A stretch of DNA of 64,000 bases from Halobacteriales archaeon YIM A00010 (GCA_025041175.1 JAKCFJ010000002.1:186001-250000), one strand, 5' to 3'; shown: positions 43,243 to 52,631, counted from the stretch's first letter. Made by a program: numbers and translations. The notes: generated by a model not told the origin, from the sequence alone.

Positions 43243-44718
43243 ATGGCTGATACGGTTACTGGCTACGTAATGGTTATTATATTTTCATTCATCTTACTTG
43301 CAGTTGGTCTGTATTCGGCACGGGGCGGACGGATTGCTGATTTCGATGATTACTCCGTTGCTGGTCGATCCGTGGGTCTCGGTCTTGGAATCGGCACGCT
43401 CCTTGCGTCGTGGGTCACCGCCAGCACCATCATCGCTGCCCCACAGATAGCGTATCAGCTCGGTTATCTCGGCGCTATCGGCTACGCAATGGGTGGGTTA
43501 GGACTCGTTTTCTTTGCACCGATGGCCAAGCGGATCCGGACAATGATGCCGGACGGAACAACGGTGACTGACTTTTTCCTCGAACGATACGACAAGAAAA
43601 ACTACTACCTGTTCATGATCTTCTTCTTCACGCTGATCTTCATGAACAGCGCGCAGCTGCCCATCGCGGCGGGAACACTGTTGGACGTCGTGTTCGACAT
43701 TCCGTATCACATCGGGATGCTAATTTCGACGGTTCCCGTGATCATTTATATTCTTGCGGGTGGACTCCGGTCGTCCCTTTCGACCGACTACCTGCAAACC
43801 CTGGGCATCATCGTTCTTCTGTTGGTTTTCATTCCAATGGTTCTGTTCGCTGTCCCTCCCGGCCAGATCGCCACGGGGATGCGGGCTTCAGATCCAGCTA
43901 CCGTTTCTCTGACCGCTCCCGAAGGACTTCTGTGGGCGATCTCGGCGGTATTTTTCCTGTTCGGACTGATTCTCATGCTCAACTCGTTCTGGCAGCGGCT
44001 CTTTTCGTTCAGCGAAGAGCAGGTGACAAAGGCGTACGTCATCGCTGGCGTCTCGTGGGCAGCGATTCCACTGTTGACAGGTATCTTTGGCTTCGTCGCC
44101 CGAGCGAGGGGGATCGGTGTCGAGAACATCAATCAGGTAGCGCCGCTGGTCATCACGAATCTGTTCTCGCCCGTCGTCGCTGTGGCGTTCACCGTCCTCG
44201 TCTACCTCGCGTTTTCGAGCAGTCTCGACACACGTGTCAACGGCATGGCGGTGCTGTCGGCCCACGAGCTGTACTACAAACATTTCAATCCCACAGCGAG
44301 CAACAAGCGAATGATTCGTGCTGGACAGGGTGCAACCGCGATCTTCGGAATCTTCATCATCGCTATCGGGTGGACCCAGCCGGCGTTGATAGACATCATC
44401 GTGGTGTTGTCACCGATCAACGCTGCCTACGTTCCAGCCTTCGTGTTGGGCGTGTTCTGGAACAAAACGTCGTCAGATGCGGTGTTCGCCGGAACGCTCT
44501 TGGCTTCGCTCTTCGGAATTTACGGCACGCTCGGTCCCTTCATCGGGCTGTGGCAGCCGCCGACCCTCCCCATCAACACTGAGTACATGACCACGATGAT
44601 CTGCTTCGCCATTTCGTCGGGAATCATCATCGGGGGTTCGCTGCTGTTCCCCGAAACGTACGACTTCGACCGCCTGGCTTCGGTCAGGTCCAGTACGTCG
44701 GAGGCCACCAATGATTGA
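43243..44718 (+). CDS. Sodium/solute symporter (SSS family)
   Basis: The 491-residue protein has about 13 helices and SSS signatures: DFDDYSVAGRSVGLGLGIGTLLASWVTASTI (helix 1 and following loop), AGGLRSSLSTDYLQTLGI (sodium site region) and LAFSSSLDTRVNGMAVLSAHELY. It uses the sodium gradient to import a small solute such as an organic acid, sugar or proline; specificity cannot be set. It overlaps a tiny downstream membrane protein gene (ATG within its last codons). Confidence 0.88.
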   Translation: MADTVTGYVMVIIFSFILLAVGLYSARGGRIADFDDYSVAGRSVGLGLGIGTLLASWVTASTIIAAPQIAYQLGYLGAIGYAMGGLGLVFFAPMAKRIRTMMPDGTTVTDFFLERYDKKNYYLFMIFFFTLIFMNSAQLPIAAGTLLDVVFDIPYHIGMLISTVPVIIYILAGGLRSSLSTDYLQTLGIIVLLLVFIPMVLFAVPPGQIATGMRASDPATVSLTAPEGLLWAISAVFFLFGLILMLNSFWQRLFSFSEEQVTKAYVIAGVSWAAIPLLTGIFGFVARARGIGVENINQVAPLVITNLFSPVVAVAFTVLVYLAFSSSLDTRVNGMAVLSAHELYYKHFNPTASNKRMIRAGQGATAIFGIFIIAIGWTQPALIDIIVVLSPINAAYVPAFVLGVFWNKTSSDAVFAGTLLASLFGIYGTLGPFIGLWQPPTLPINTEYMTTMICFAISSGIIIGGSLLFPETYDFDRLASVRSSTSEATND

Positions 44719-44857
44719 CATCGCAGTGCTGGCGGTAACGGGCGGGGCCGCGTTCCTCACTGCGTGGGCTGTCGTTTCCCTGCTAGTGGTCGCCGTGACG
44801 TTCGTGATAATGCTTCGGGCCACGTACATCGAGTGGAAACACGGGTCGCTCTGGTGA
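44711..44857 (+). CDS. Symporter small accessory membrane protein, 48 residues
   Basis: MIDIAVLAVTGGAAFLTAWA continues through one hydrophobic helix to MLRATYIEWKHGSLW. The start lies eight bases inside the symporter gene, giving translational coupling. Small one-helix proteins encoded right after SSS or related transporters serve as accessory subunits in several prokaryotes. The C-terminal WKHGSLW is a short amphipathic tail. Confidence 0.65.
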   Translation: MIDIAVLAVTGGAAFLTAWAVVSLLVVAVTFVIMLRATYIEWKHGSLW

Positions 44858-44918
44858 CCGAACAGAAACCGACGGTGACGTCCGTTTGATTCCGGCGTCA
44901 GACTTGACTACAAAACGA

Positions 44919-46304
44919 TCACTCACTGCGGTCGCGTACCCGCATCGTCACTCGACCCGGATCGAGCAGCGCGTTGGGTGTCGGAGTGAGAGCATCGGAC
45001 ACGCGTTCGAACGCGAGGCGCTGCGTGAGCGTCGTGAGCGCGAGCTTCAGCTCCATCATCGCAAACCGCATTCCGATGCAGTGGCGCGGTCCTCCACCGA
45101 ACGGGAAGTACGCGTACTCGGGTCGGCTCGTGGTTCCTGCCCACCGGTCGGGAACGAACGCGTCGGGATCGTCCCACCAGCGGGGATCCCGGTGGACCGT
45201 GTACGCCGGGAACTGGAGCGTCGTTCCCCGTGGAATCCGATACCCGCCGAGATTCACCTCGCGCCGCGGCTCCCGGTAGATGAGATACACGGGGGGATAC
45301 AGCCGGAGCGCCTCCCTGATCACGCGGTCGGTGAGCGCCGGAATCGAACGGGCGTCCGGCTGATCGGATTCAACGCTCTCCAGTTCCGTCTCCAAGCGAT
45401 CGCTGACGCCGGGGTGTCCGGAAAGGAGCCACAGCGTGTAGGTGAGAGCGAGCGCAGTCGTCTCGTGACCGGCGAACAGGAACGTCACGAGCTGGTCGCG
45501 CACCGTCTCGTCCATCACGGAGTCGTCGGCCGAAAGCAACGCTGCGAGGAGGTCGTCGTGGTCGGTGGGTGTTCGGCGACGTTCGTCGATGAGTTCCTCG
45601 ATAAGTCCGTCGAGATCGGCCATCGCCCGGTCGAAACGGTGCTGGGTCGGCGTCCGGGGTGCCCACTCCGGCCAGACGTACGTGATATTGGTGATATCGG
45701 TTCGATCCCTGATCGCTGACACGGCGTCTCGAACGATCGCGCCCCGCGCTGTCGTGAGATCGATGGTGAAGAGGGTGTCAGCGAGGATCGACAGCGTCAG
45801 CTTCGAGCACGCGGCCCGGAGATCGATCGTATCCTCGGTGTGCCACTCGCTGGCAGCGGTGGCGCTGGCTGTCCGTATCGACTCCGTGTGCGAACGGAGC
45901 CGCTCGGGCGTGAAGAGAGGTTGGAGCAGGGAGCGTTGGTCGCGCCACTGCTCGCCGTCGGTGAACACCAGCCCGCTCGGAGCGAGCAGTTCCCCGAGCT
46001 CGTTCTCGAAGCGTCCCTTCCAGAACTCGTCGTTGCGCGAGACCAGCACCGATTCGATCAGTTGGGGATCAGACACTGCGACGAACTCCTCACCGAGCGC
46101 AGTGTATCGGGCCACGTCACCGTGCTGCTGTAAGCGCTCGGCAAACCCCAACCCTCCTCGGAGGAAGCCGATCGTGTTCCCGATCAGCGGGAGTCCATCC
46201 GGACCCGGTGGGCGCTCCCCGTCTCGTGATCGCTCGTCCGGTGTCTCCGTGCTGACCGCCTCCTCCGTGCTCCGATTCCTCGGACTCGTTTCCGTGTCGC
46301 TCAT
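44919..46304 (-). CDS. Cytochrome P450
   Basis: The 461-residue protein has all P450 landmarks: PPGPDGLPLIGN near the N-terminus, the I-helix oxygen motif AGHETT (residues 279-284), EALR of the K helix (331-334) and the haem loop FPFGGGPRHCIG with ligand Cys409. It is soluble by appearance, with no N-terminal anchor. It would hydroxylate a lipid, terpenoid or similar substrate with electrons from a ferredoxin. It is divergent from an HTH_10 regulator 75 bases away. Confidence 0.92.
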   Translation of the reverse strand: MSDTETSPRNRSTEEAVSTETPDERSRDGERPPGPDGLPLIGNTIGFLRGGLGFAERLQQHGDVARYTALGEEFVAVSDPQLIESVLVSRNDEFWKGRFENELGELLAPSGLVFTDGEQWRDQRSLLQPLFTPERLRSHTESIRTASATAASEWHTEDTIDLRAACSKLTLSILADTLFTIDLTTARGAIVRDAVSAIRDRTDITNITYVWPEWAPRTPTQHRFDRAMADLDGLIEELIDERRRTPTDHDDLLAALLSADDSVMDETVRDQLVTFLFAGHETTALALTYTLWLLSGHPGVSDRLETELESVESDQPDARSIPALTDRVIREALRLYPPVYLIYREPRREVNLGGYRIPRGTTLQFPAYTVHRDPRWWDDPDAFVPDRWAGTTSRPEYAYFPFGGGPRHCIGMRFAMMELKLALTTLTQRLAFERVSDALTPTPNALLDPGRVTMRVRDRSE

Positions 46305-46379
46305 CGCGTGAATACACGCGGTGGCACCCCGTGGGGATTGTCACGAAGCACTGAATGTCTTTAAACGACAACGGCGGCT

Positions 46380-47033
46380 GTGCAGTCGATCGATCTCACG
46401 CTTCGCCTGCCGGAATCGATGCAGCTGCCCGTTCCCGAGTCGGTTTCAGCAGCGGTAGTGCGCGAAGAGCTCCTCTCGTGGAGCGTTCACGAACAGTCCG
46501 AACGGGTGTGGTTTCTTTCGCTCGTCGTGGGCGATCGTGACGCCATCCGCGTGGCGGTGGAAGATATCGAGGCCGTGCGCCGCTCGGAGTTCGCGTCGAT
46601 CGATCACGAGACGTTCTACGTGTACGCCGAAATGTCGGTGCGCGATGCAGATCGCGTGCTCTGGACCGCGATCGAGCAGCCCGAGACCGTGATCGTGCCG
46701 CCCGTCGTGTACACCGACACCGGGACGGTGCAGCTGACCGTGCTCGGCGAGCAAGCCGCGCTGGGCCGGATCGTCGAGCACGTTCCGAGCGAGATCGCCG
46801 TCTCCGTCGAGCGCGTCGGCGAACACCGCCACACGAACGGATCGCTGGCTGGCCGCCTCACCCACCGCCAGCTCGAAGCGGTGACGGTCGCGCGCGCCCG
46901 TGGTTACTATGAAGTTCCACGCGACGGAACGCTTGCAGAGGTTGCAGACGCGTTGGACTGCTCTGAAAGCGCCGCCTCGACGCTGTTGCGGAACGCGGAA
47001 CGCCACCTTGTGAACGCCACGCTCGGACACTAA
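46380..47033 (+). CDS. HTH_10 (Bat-type) transcriptional regulator
   Basis: The 217-residue protein has two N-terminal alpha/beta domains and a C-terminal HTH_10 domain at about residues 160-213: LTHRQLEAVTVARARGYYEVPRDGTLAEVADALDCSESAASTLLRNAERHLV. This HTH is the one of the bacterio-opsin activator family, and regulators of this type often control a neighbouring gene, here perhaps the divergent P450. It starts at GTG about 20 bases after a TATA-like CTTTAAAC. The last 78 bases of the gene are repeated 262 bases downstream. Confidence 0.82.
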   Translation: MQSIDLTLRLPESMQLPVPESVSAAVVREELLSWSVHEQSERVWFLSLVVGDRDAIRVAVEDIEAVRRSEFASIDHETFYVYAEMSVRDADRVLWTAIEQPETVIVPPVVYTDTGTVQLTVLGEQAALGRIVEHVPSEIAVSVERVGEHRHTNGSLAGRLTHRQLEAVTVARARGYYEVPRDGTLAEVADALDCSESAASTLLRNAERHLVNATLGH

Positions 47034-47037
47034 TGCA
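46960..47037. repeat. 78-bp direct repeat, copy 1 (3' end of the HTH_10 gene)
   Basis: The end of the regulator gene, GCTCTGAAAGC through CACTAATGCA, recurs at 47222-47299 with about 75 of 78 bases identical. The stop codon lies inside the palindrome CACTAATGCATTAGTG. Confidence 0.9.
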
Positions 47038-47067
47038 TTAGTGATAGCCCATAGTTATATCTACGAT

Positions 47068-47221
47068 GTTTTTCCGCGAACAGTGCGGTCGCGGTGCGGT
47101 GAGTACACCCACCGCGAGCGCAGTTCCCGTGAGCAACGCGAGCGGGAGCAAGCGAGCGGCTTTTTTCGCCCACGTTTTTTGCGCGAGGGTGGCCGAAGGC
47201 CACCCGAGCGGAAAAAAGGTG
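47068..47221 (-). repeat. Dispersed non-coding element, copy 1
   Basis: Between the two 78-bp repeats lies a GC-rich segment with a long imperfect hairpin around GGGTGGCC, GAA, GGCCACCC flanked by T6 and A6 tracts. Its reverse complement matches 54671-54875 over most of its length. It carries no ORF of its own. Confidence 0.75.
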
Positions 47222-47299
47222 GCTCTGAAAGCGCCGCCTCGACGCTGTTGCGGAACGCGGAACGGCACCTCGTGAACGCCGCGCTCGGACACTAATGCA
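47222..47299. repeat. 78-bp direct repeat, copy 2
   Basis: Second copy of the HTH_10 gene end, including its stop codon, lying immediately after the dispersed element. It differs at about three positions. Confidence 0.9.
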
Positions 47300-47387
47300 C
47301 CCGGCTCCGCACCGACGGAGACACGGGTTTCGTTCGTGGCGTACCGTAATGCACGCGTGGCGTTTATTCGAGTCGGGAACCATAATT

Positions 47388-48470
47388 ATGCCAATGAAAG
47401 ACGAGCGACTGTCGCGCCGGCAGTGTCTCGGTGCCCTCGTGGGATTGACGGCCGGTCTCGCGGGCTGTTCGGGTCCGTTCGACGGACTGGGTACGAACTC
47501 GTCCAATGAATCGACAGCGACCCCGAGATCGCCCCAACAAACGGAGACTACGTCCGAGCCGACCGACACGGCGTACACGGGTGTCTACCGAAACGCGATC
47601 GATTCGATCGTGCAGCTGTCGGTCACCGATGCAGCCGGTCGGAACGGGCAAGGCTCGGGGTTTTTCGTCCGAGATCGCTACATCGTCACGAACGCGCACG
47701 TGGTTAGTGACACGAACGAGGTCCAAGCACGGTTTTCGGAAGGCGAGTGGCGGGCGGCGTCGATCGTGGGAGTCGATCCGTCCAGTGATCTCGCCGTCAT
47801 CACGATCGAACAGCCTCCCGACTACACGACGCCGCTCTCGCTGCGCGAAGAGCAACCCCCGGTCGGAACCGAAGTGGTCGCCATCGGCACCCCGTTCGGT
47901 TTCGAAGGGTCGCTGACGTCCGGTCTCGTCAGCGGCGTAGACCGTTTGATCCCCGCCCCGAACGACTACACCATTCCCGATGCGATCCAGACCAGCGCCC
48001 CGGTCAATCCTGGGAACTCGGGCGGGCCGCTGATGGATCTCGACGGACAGGTGGTCGGCGTCGTTACTGCTGGCGGTGGCGATAACCTCGCCTTTGCGAT
48101 CTCCACGGCGCTCCTCGATCGTGTCGTCCCGGCGCTCATCGAGGACGGGGGGTACGAGCACGCCGCCCTGGGCGTTACGGTGCAACCGGTCACTCCCGAT
48201 ATCGCCCAGCAGATCGGTCTCGACCAGCCCCGTGGGGTGGTCGTCAGAAACGTCGAGGATCCCGCTGCAGACGTCCTCCAGCAGCAGGACGTCATCGTCA
48301 GCATCAATGAAACACAAATCAACAGCCGCCAGCAACTGGCTTCGTTTCTCGCGCTCGAAGCCTCCCCTGGCGACTCCGTCCGGATCACCGTGTTCCGCGA
48401 GGGGTCGCGCCAGACTGTGACGCTCACGCTCGGCACGCGTTCCGACAGTATCGGCGTTCTCCCGCGCTGA
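47388..48470 (+). CDS. HtrA/DegP-type serine protease lipoprotein with PDZ domain
   Basis: The 360-residue protein has a Tat-like N-terminus with lipobox (SRRQCLGALVGLTAGLAGCSG, Cys27), a trypsin-like domain with His in TNAHVVSD, Asp in DPSSDLAVI and Ser in NPGNSGGPL, and one PDZ domain in the last 90 residues (AALGVTVQPVTPDIAQQIGLDQPRGVVVR). It should cleave misfolded proteins outside the cell. The ATG is placed 25 bases after a TATA-like GTTTATTC, giving a leaderless start. Confidence 0.88.
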   Translation: MPMKDERLSRRQCLGALVGLTAGLAGCSGPFDGLGTNSSNESTATPRSPQQTETTSEPTDTAYTGVYRNAIDSIVQLSVTDAAGRNGQGSGFFVRDRYIVTNAHVVSDTNEVQARFSEGEWRAASIVGVDPSSDLAVITIEQPPDYTTPLSLREEQPPVGTEVVAIGTPFGFEGSLTSGLVSGVDRLIPAPNDYTIPDAIQTSAPVNPGNSGGPLMDLDGQVVGVVTAGGGDNLAFAISTALLDRVVPALIEDGGYEHAALGVTVQPVTPDIAQQIGLDQPRGVVVRNVEDPAADVLQQQDVIVSINETQINSRQQLASFLALEASPGDSVRITVFREGSRQTVTLTLGTRSDSIGVLPR

Positions 48471-48912
48471 ACGAGTGGGACCCTCAATTCGGGCGAATCA
48501 ACGATTCGCGGACCTCGCAAACTTTCGATTTGCTCAGTGGTGGGAGACCAGCTGGTTTCTGGGATCAAGCCCTGCTGTGGGCGACGGCCTCGACCGACGG
48601 CTGGAATGTACTACAGATAATATCTGAAAATACACTCCGACGATATCCGCGCTCCTAGAACACCGATCCAGTGGATATCGACGGATTGACGGAGGATTTC
48701 CTCTTTCTGAACTCCCGGATCCGGAAACGTACCGCCGATAAACCACGAATAGACGATAAAAACAGACAATCAGGCAATGAGTGGCCAGTATATCGTGCGG
48801 ACGCCGCGTCAATCGGTGATATTCATTCCGAAATTATTTCTTCGAAATATTCAGATATTATCCTAGGTACTACGGGTCGTTCCGCATCGGTGTGCGAGCG
48901 ATCCATACCACG
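48471..48912. other. Spacer with a small hairpin pair after the HtrA gene
   Basis: A 7-bp hairpin GCGAATC loop AAC (48494-48510) and a weaker one with arms GCAAA/TTTGC (48518-48534) follow the stop codon. Beyond that no gene is supported, although a plus-strand reading of 87 codons from 48671 exists without a domain. Confidence 0.4.
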
Positions 48913-49644
48913 CTATTCGATCACGCCGAGGTAGTCGGTTTCGAACGACGAGACGATCCCCCGCTCGATCGGGGAGCGATCCAACACTGTTTCGACGATC
49001 TCGCGGGCCAACGCGCGTTTCTCGGGTGTATCGGCCTTATTCACGAGCGGTGTCACTGTCGCATGGGGTGGCGCGTGTTTACGACCCCCTTCGAGGCTGG
49101 CAAGCACCGTGCCCACCGCTCGTGGGGTGAGCGTCTCTCCGACGCACAGGTTTGTCAGCGCAGCAATGCGGCCGGGGCGGTGGACGACCGGTTCGGCCAG
49201 CGGCTCACCGACGGCAGTGACCGCAGCGACGGGAACCACGTGGGTGCTCGCCGCCGGCACCGCCGGCTCGTCCGTCCCCGGTGCTTTGAACTCCCGGCGG
49301 CGTGCTCCATCGGCTTTGACGAGCAGCCAGTCGAACGGAGCGCGCGCGAAGAGGTCACACACGGTGTCGGGTGAGAATCCGCGGAGCTTCTCGTCGGCCC
49401 GTTCGGGGTTCGCCACGCGACCGGCAGCGAACGCGACCGGCGGTTCCGTGGCCGCGAGTGGGGGGTTCTCACCGACGACCACCGGCAGACCGTCGAGCGG
49501 GGGTGTGTGGGTCGTCGTTGTGTAGCCGACGCGGAGGGCATCGGCGTCGGCGATCAGGCGCCCTATCGCCGTCTTCTTCCCGCCTGCACCGACGAAGCTG
49601 ACGAGTTCGGTGTCGCCGAGTCCGAGCGCACGCGCGAGTTCCAT
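48913..49644 (-). CDS. yqeC: YqeC-like molybdenum/selenium hydroxylase accessory protein
   Basis: The 243-residue protein has the nucleotide-binding VSFVGAGGKKTAIGRLIADA, then TTTTHTPP and VKADGARRREFKAPG, which mark the YqeC family linked to selenium-dependent molybdenum hydroxylases. It is thought to help mature such enzymes, which fits the xanthine-dehydrogenase-type genes 5 kb away. The start MELARALG is chosen because the upstream extension has no family character. Confidence 0.75.
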   Translation of the reverse strand: MELARALGLGDTELVSFVGAGGKKTAIGRLIADADALRVGYTTTTHTPPLDGLPVVVGENPPLAATEPPVAFAAGRVANPERADEKLRGFSPDTVCDLFARAPFDWLLVKADGARRREFKAPGTDEPAVPAASTHVVPVAAVTAVGEPLAEPVVHRPGRIAALTNLCVGETLTPRAVGTVLASLEGGRKHAPPHATVTPLVNKADTPEKRALAREIVETVLDRSPIERGIVSSFETDYLGVIE

Positions 49645-49764
49645 GTTCACACAGAAGCGATCGACCGCCAAGATGGTGTTGTACCGACCCATCCTAAGGG
49701 TGGCGTAACTGTTACAGAACTCGGTACTTCTAAGTAATCTCCGGTAGTATATAGTAGCACAGAA

Positions 49765-50391
49765 ATGCCCCGGTCGTATTCGGTCGGTGAATTCGCCGAT
49801 GAACTTGGTGTTCACGTTCAAACCGTCAAACGCTGGTGCCGTGACGGCGATCTCGACTATACTCGAACGCCCGGTGGCTACCGCCGCATTCCCCGGCGCG
49901 AACTCCACCGCCTCGCCGGAACCGCGCGCCCTCGCGACCGTATTGCACTCTACACGCGGGTTTCAAGCCACGGCCAGAAGAACAGCGGCGACCTCGACCG
50001 CCAACGCGACCGTCTCACGGAGTATGCCCATGACCACGGCTGGAGCGTCGAGAACACCTACTCCGACATCGGCAGCGGACTCAACGAAGACCGACGCGGC
50101 CTCCAGTCGCTTCTTGACGACGTACAAGACGCTGAATACGGCCGCGTTCTCGTCACGTACGAGGACCGGCTCACCCGCTTCGGCTTCTCATATCTCGAAC
50201 GCTACTTCGACTGCTACGGCGTCACCGTCACAGTCACCGAGAACGAAACCGACAAATCGGCACATGAAGAACTCGTTGACGACCTCATCAAACTCGTTGC
50301 GAGCTTCAGCGGCAAGCTCTATGGGATGCGTTCCAGCAAGAAACAGCAGGTAGTCGAAACCGTCGAAAACGAGGTGACTATAGATGAGTGA
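49765..50391 (+). CDS. tnpA: IS607-family serine recombinase (TnpA)
   Basis: The 208-residue protein has a MerR-like HTH (SVGEFADELGVHVQTVKRWCRDGDL) at residues 6-30 and a serine recombinase domain from 58 on. The catalytic Ser is in LYTRVSSHGQ (about residue 67), with LVTYEDRLTRFGFSYLE as the second motif. It mobilises the element by cutting and joining through a phosphoserine intermediate. Confidence 0.88.
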   Translation: MPRSYSVGEFADELGVHVQTVKRWCRDGDLDYTRTPGGYRRIPRRELHRLAGTARPRDRIALYTRVSSHGQKNSGDLDRQRDRLTEYAHDHGWSVENTYSDIGSGLNEDRRGLQSLLDDVQDAEYGRVLVTYEDRLTRFGFSYLERYFDCYGVTVTVTENETDKSAHEELVDDLIKLVASFSGKLYGMRSSKKQQVVETVENEVTIDE

Positions 50392-52210
50392 CTATCTCTC
50401 ACTACCACTCCGACTGCCCAACAGTCACCGGCAGGCACACGACTGTCTCGCTACGCTTACCCAACACGTCGCCACTCGCGTCCTCGAAAACCACTGGACA
50501 CCATCGCATCTTGACGGTATCAGCGACGCCAGCCATCAAGCGTGGAAGTACTTCAACGAACACGCTTCCTTCGACGAACTTGACGACCACGCGCTGTACG
50601 AAGCCCTGCACGAGCTACCCGCCCCAGACGACTTTGAGTTGTATTTGCCGTCGCGGTATCGCCGGTGCATCCTGCAGAAAGTCGGTGAAACATTGCGCAG
50701 TCACGTCGACCGGCGCGAAGCTTTCCAGTCCATCCAGCACGTCCTCCCCACGCACAAGATCCGCCGTATCCACCGCCGCCACATCAAAGAGGAACTGTGG
50801 GATGACGGTGACTATCTCTCGTCCGGCTACGTGGATGTCTTGATCGACCAACTCAACGGTTACTACGACCGCTACGGTGAGTACCCGGAGACGTATTTTG
50901 ACCTCCAGGACTGCCCCGAGTACAGCAATGGTGTATTGCCGTACTCAGCTGACGACGGTCCTACATCGGGACAAGCAGTCAACTATCAGTACGACAAGGA
51001 CGCGGGAGCGATGACGGTGAAGGTCAAGACACCAGACACGCTCACACCCGAGACGCAGGGCGACTGGTCGTGGGCTGAACACGGGCTAACGAGTTACGAC
51101 GCATTTGCTGACCTGCTCGCACAGGGCACTCTCTCTGCACCTGAGTTCCAACCAACCCGGCGGAAAACTGGTGACACCATCTATGAGCTCTCCTTCCCTG
51201 TCGAAATTGAACACGCAGAAACAGGTGATGACACGGAGTGCGTACTGGCACTTGATGCGGGCATGCGGAAGGATATGACGGCCATTGTGGTGAACGAGGA
51301 TGGTGAGCAACTGTCACGGCCGTCCTTCATCAGGTTTACTGACCGCGACCGAATGCGGCGTCTTCACCACGAACGCAGCCGGCTGAACGACTGTCTCGCC
51401 GAACTGCGCCGTGACGGTTGTGCCTACACGGACGAGTTCGCCCACGTACAAAGCGAGTACGAGCGAGTGAACAACAAGATCCAGCACAAACGCGGGCAAC
51501 TCACCCACGATGTGGCGAACCAAGTGGTCGCTCTTACCCTCCTATACGACGTGGACACAATCGTTCACGAGGACCTGCGCTCGCTGTCACCACCACGTGG
51601 TGAGGGAGCGTTGTCGTGGGAATTGTCGTCGTGGGCCCGCCGCGATATCATCGAGAAGATCGAATACCGCGCCGAGTGTGCTGGTGTCGATATTGAGCGG
51701 GTGTATCCGGAGGGAACGAGTCGGGTGTGTCCACGCTGCGGTTCGACGGGGCACACCTGTAAGTCACCCGACCACCACGAGGAGAAGTGGTGGGGCGGCC
51801 ACTTCCGGTGTGACAACGCCCGGTGTTCGTTCCAAGGCGACCGGGATTACGTGGGAGCACTGAACGTGGCGCGCGTGTTCTTCAGCAACGGCGACGGGCT
51901 AGATCACGGTTTCACAACCTCGTATATCGAGGATGCAGAAACCGTGCTAGCCCGCCGTTCCGCTGGTGAGCGAAGCCTCGCTTTGCGATCCTCGTCAGAC
52001 AGCAGGTCTGACGCTGGCACGCGGCTCACGTTCGGCTATGGCGTTGTTGCCTATATGCCCGGACAGGCAGGGACGACCGTTGGTGGTGGGTCGGCCAATG
52101 TGGCACCCGCCGTCGCCCTGCCCGAGTCGAACGCAGATGGTAGCGATGGACGAGGCCCAACCGCCCATCAGTGCACCTGCTTCAAACGGTGTACTACTGA
52201 AAGCTACTGA
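50384..52210 (+). CDS. tnpB: TnpB RNA-guided nuclease of the IS607-type element
   Basis: The 608-residue protein is a long TnpB: RuvC residues Asp291 (LALDAGMRKD), Glu396 (VHEDLRSLS) and Asp488 (GDRDYVGAL), and a zinc finger with CPRCG and CDNARC between them. TnpB is an RNA-guided DNA endonuclease that helps retain the element at its excision site. The frame is intact. Near the C-terminus it contains a 51-base in-frame insertion (hairpin-bearing, between two CGCTGG repeats) that adds ERSLALRSSSDSRSD. The ATG overlaps the tnpA stop. Confidence 0.87.
   Translation: MSDYLSLPLRLPNSHRQAHDCLATLTQHVATRVLENHWTPSHLDGISDASHQAWKYFNEHASFDELDDHALYEALHELPAPDDFELYLPSRYRRCILQKVGETLRSHVDRREAFQSIQHVLPTHKIRRIHRRHIKEELWDDGDYLSSGYVDVLIDQLNGYYDRYGEYPETYFDLQDCPEYSNGVLPYSADDGPTSGQAVNYQYDKDAGAMTVKVKTPDTLTPETQGDWSWAEHGLTSYDAFADLLAQGTLSAPEFQPTRRKTGDTIYELSFPVEIEHAETGDDTECVLALDAGMRKDMTAIVVNEDGEQLSRPSFIRFTDRDRMRRLHHERSRLNDCLAELRRDGCAYTDEFAHVQSEYERVNNKIQHKRGQLTHDVANQVVALTLLYDVDTIVHEDLRSLSPPRGEGALSWELSSWARRDIIEKIEYRAECAGVDIERVYPEGTSRVCPRCGSTGHTCKSPDHHEEKWWGGHFRCDNARCSFQGDRDYVGALNVARVFFSNGDGLDHGFTTSYIEDAETVLARRSAGERSLALRSSSDSRSDAGTRLTFGYGVVAYMPGQAGTTVGGGSANVAPAVALPESNADGSDGRGPTAHQCTCFKRCTTESY
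51961..52017. repeat. 51-bp in-frame hairpin insertion between CGCTGG repeats in tnpB
   Basis: CGCTGG at 51961-51966 recurs at 52012-52017. Between them are a weak hairpin AGCGA/TCGCT (51969-51982) and a strong one with arms CGTCAGAC/GTCTGACG (51993-52013). The 51-base distance is a multiple of three, so the reading frame is kept. Confidence 0.65.
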
Positions 52211-52631
52211 AAATTGGAACGGTTGTTGCAATTATACCGTCGGTCATGGGCCTTGGAACCCTCGGTTGCCTGTTCACCACGGGATCGACTGCGACTCACC
52301 CACCAAGCGATCGTAGCGTATCAATGGATATGATCGACGGTATACTTCCTTCGCTGCCCCCACATCACGGTGATTTCTATGGTTCTGAACGGAGATCGTT
52401 CGTCACTCACCGGTAACTGGTCGCAACAACCCTTACCGACACACCCCCGCACACGAGTGAAAACGCCAACACGACGAGAGAGGAAACGCCACACGTGTGG
52501 CACACGACGTGTCGTTCGGGTGTTGCCGGCGTGTTCGTGCACTGCGTGGGCGGCTCCCACCGGTTCACGACCGCTCCCGGTGACGACCCGGGACAACGGG
52601 TTTTATCACCCTGCCGGGGGATGAACAGGGT
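52211..52631. other. Spacer between the IS607 element and ridA
   Basis: It probably contains the right end of the element and its guide-RNA 3' part, then the ridA promoter. No gene is supported. Confidence 0.35.

Larger units (their letters stand above)
49765..52210 (+). mobile_element. IS607-type element (serine recombinase plus TnpB)
   Basis: A tnpA-tnpB pair overlapping by 8 bases forms the coding part of an IS607-family element. These elements have no terminal inverted repeats and make no target duplication, so the ends cannot be set; the right end may lie near 52320. It separates yqeC from ridA and the purine genes. Confidence 0.8.

Noticed and set aside
49765-52210. Terminal inverted repeats for the IS607-type element
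   Set aside because: None seen, as expected for IS607 elements, so borders were not called.
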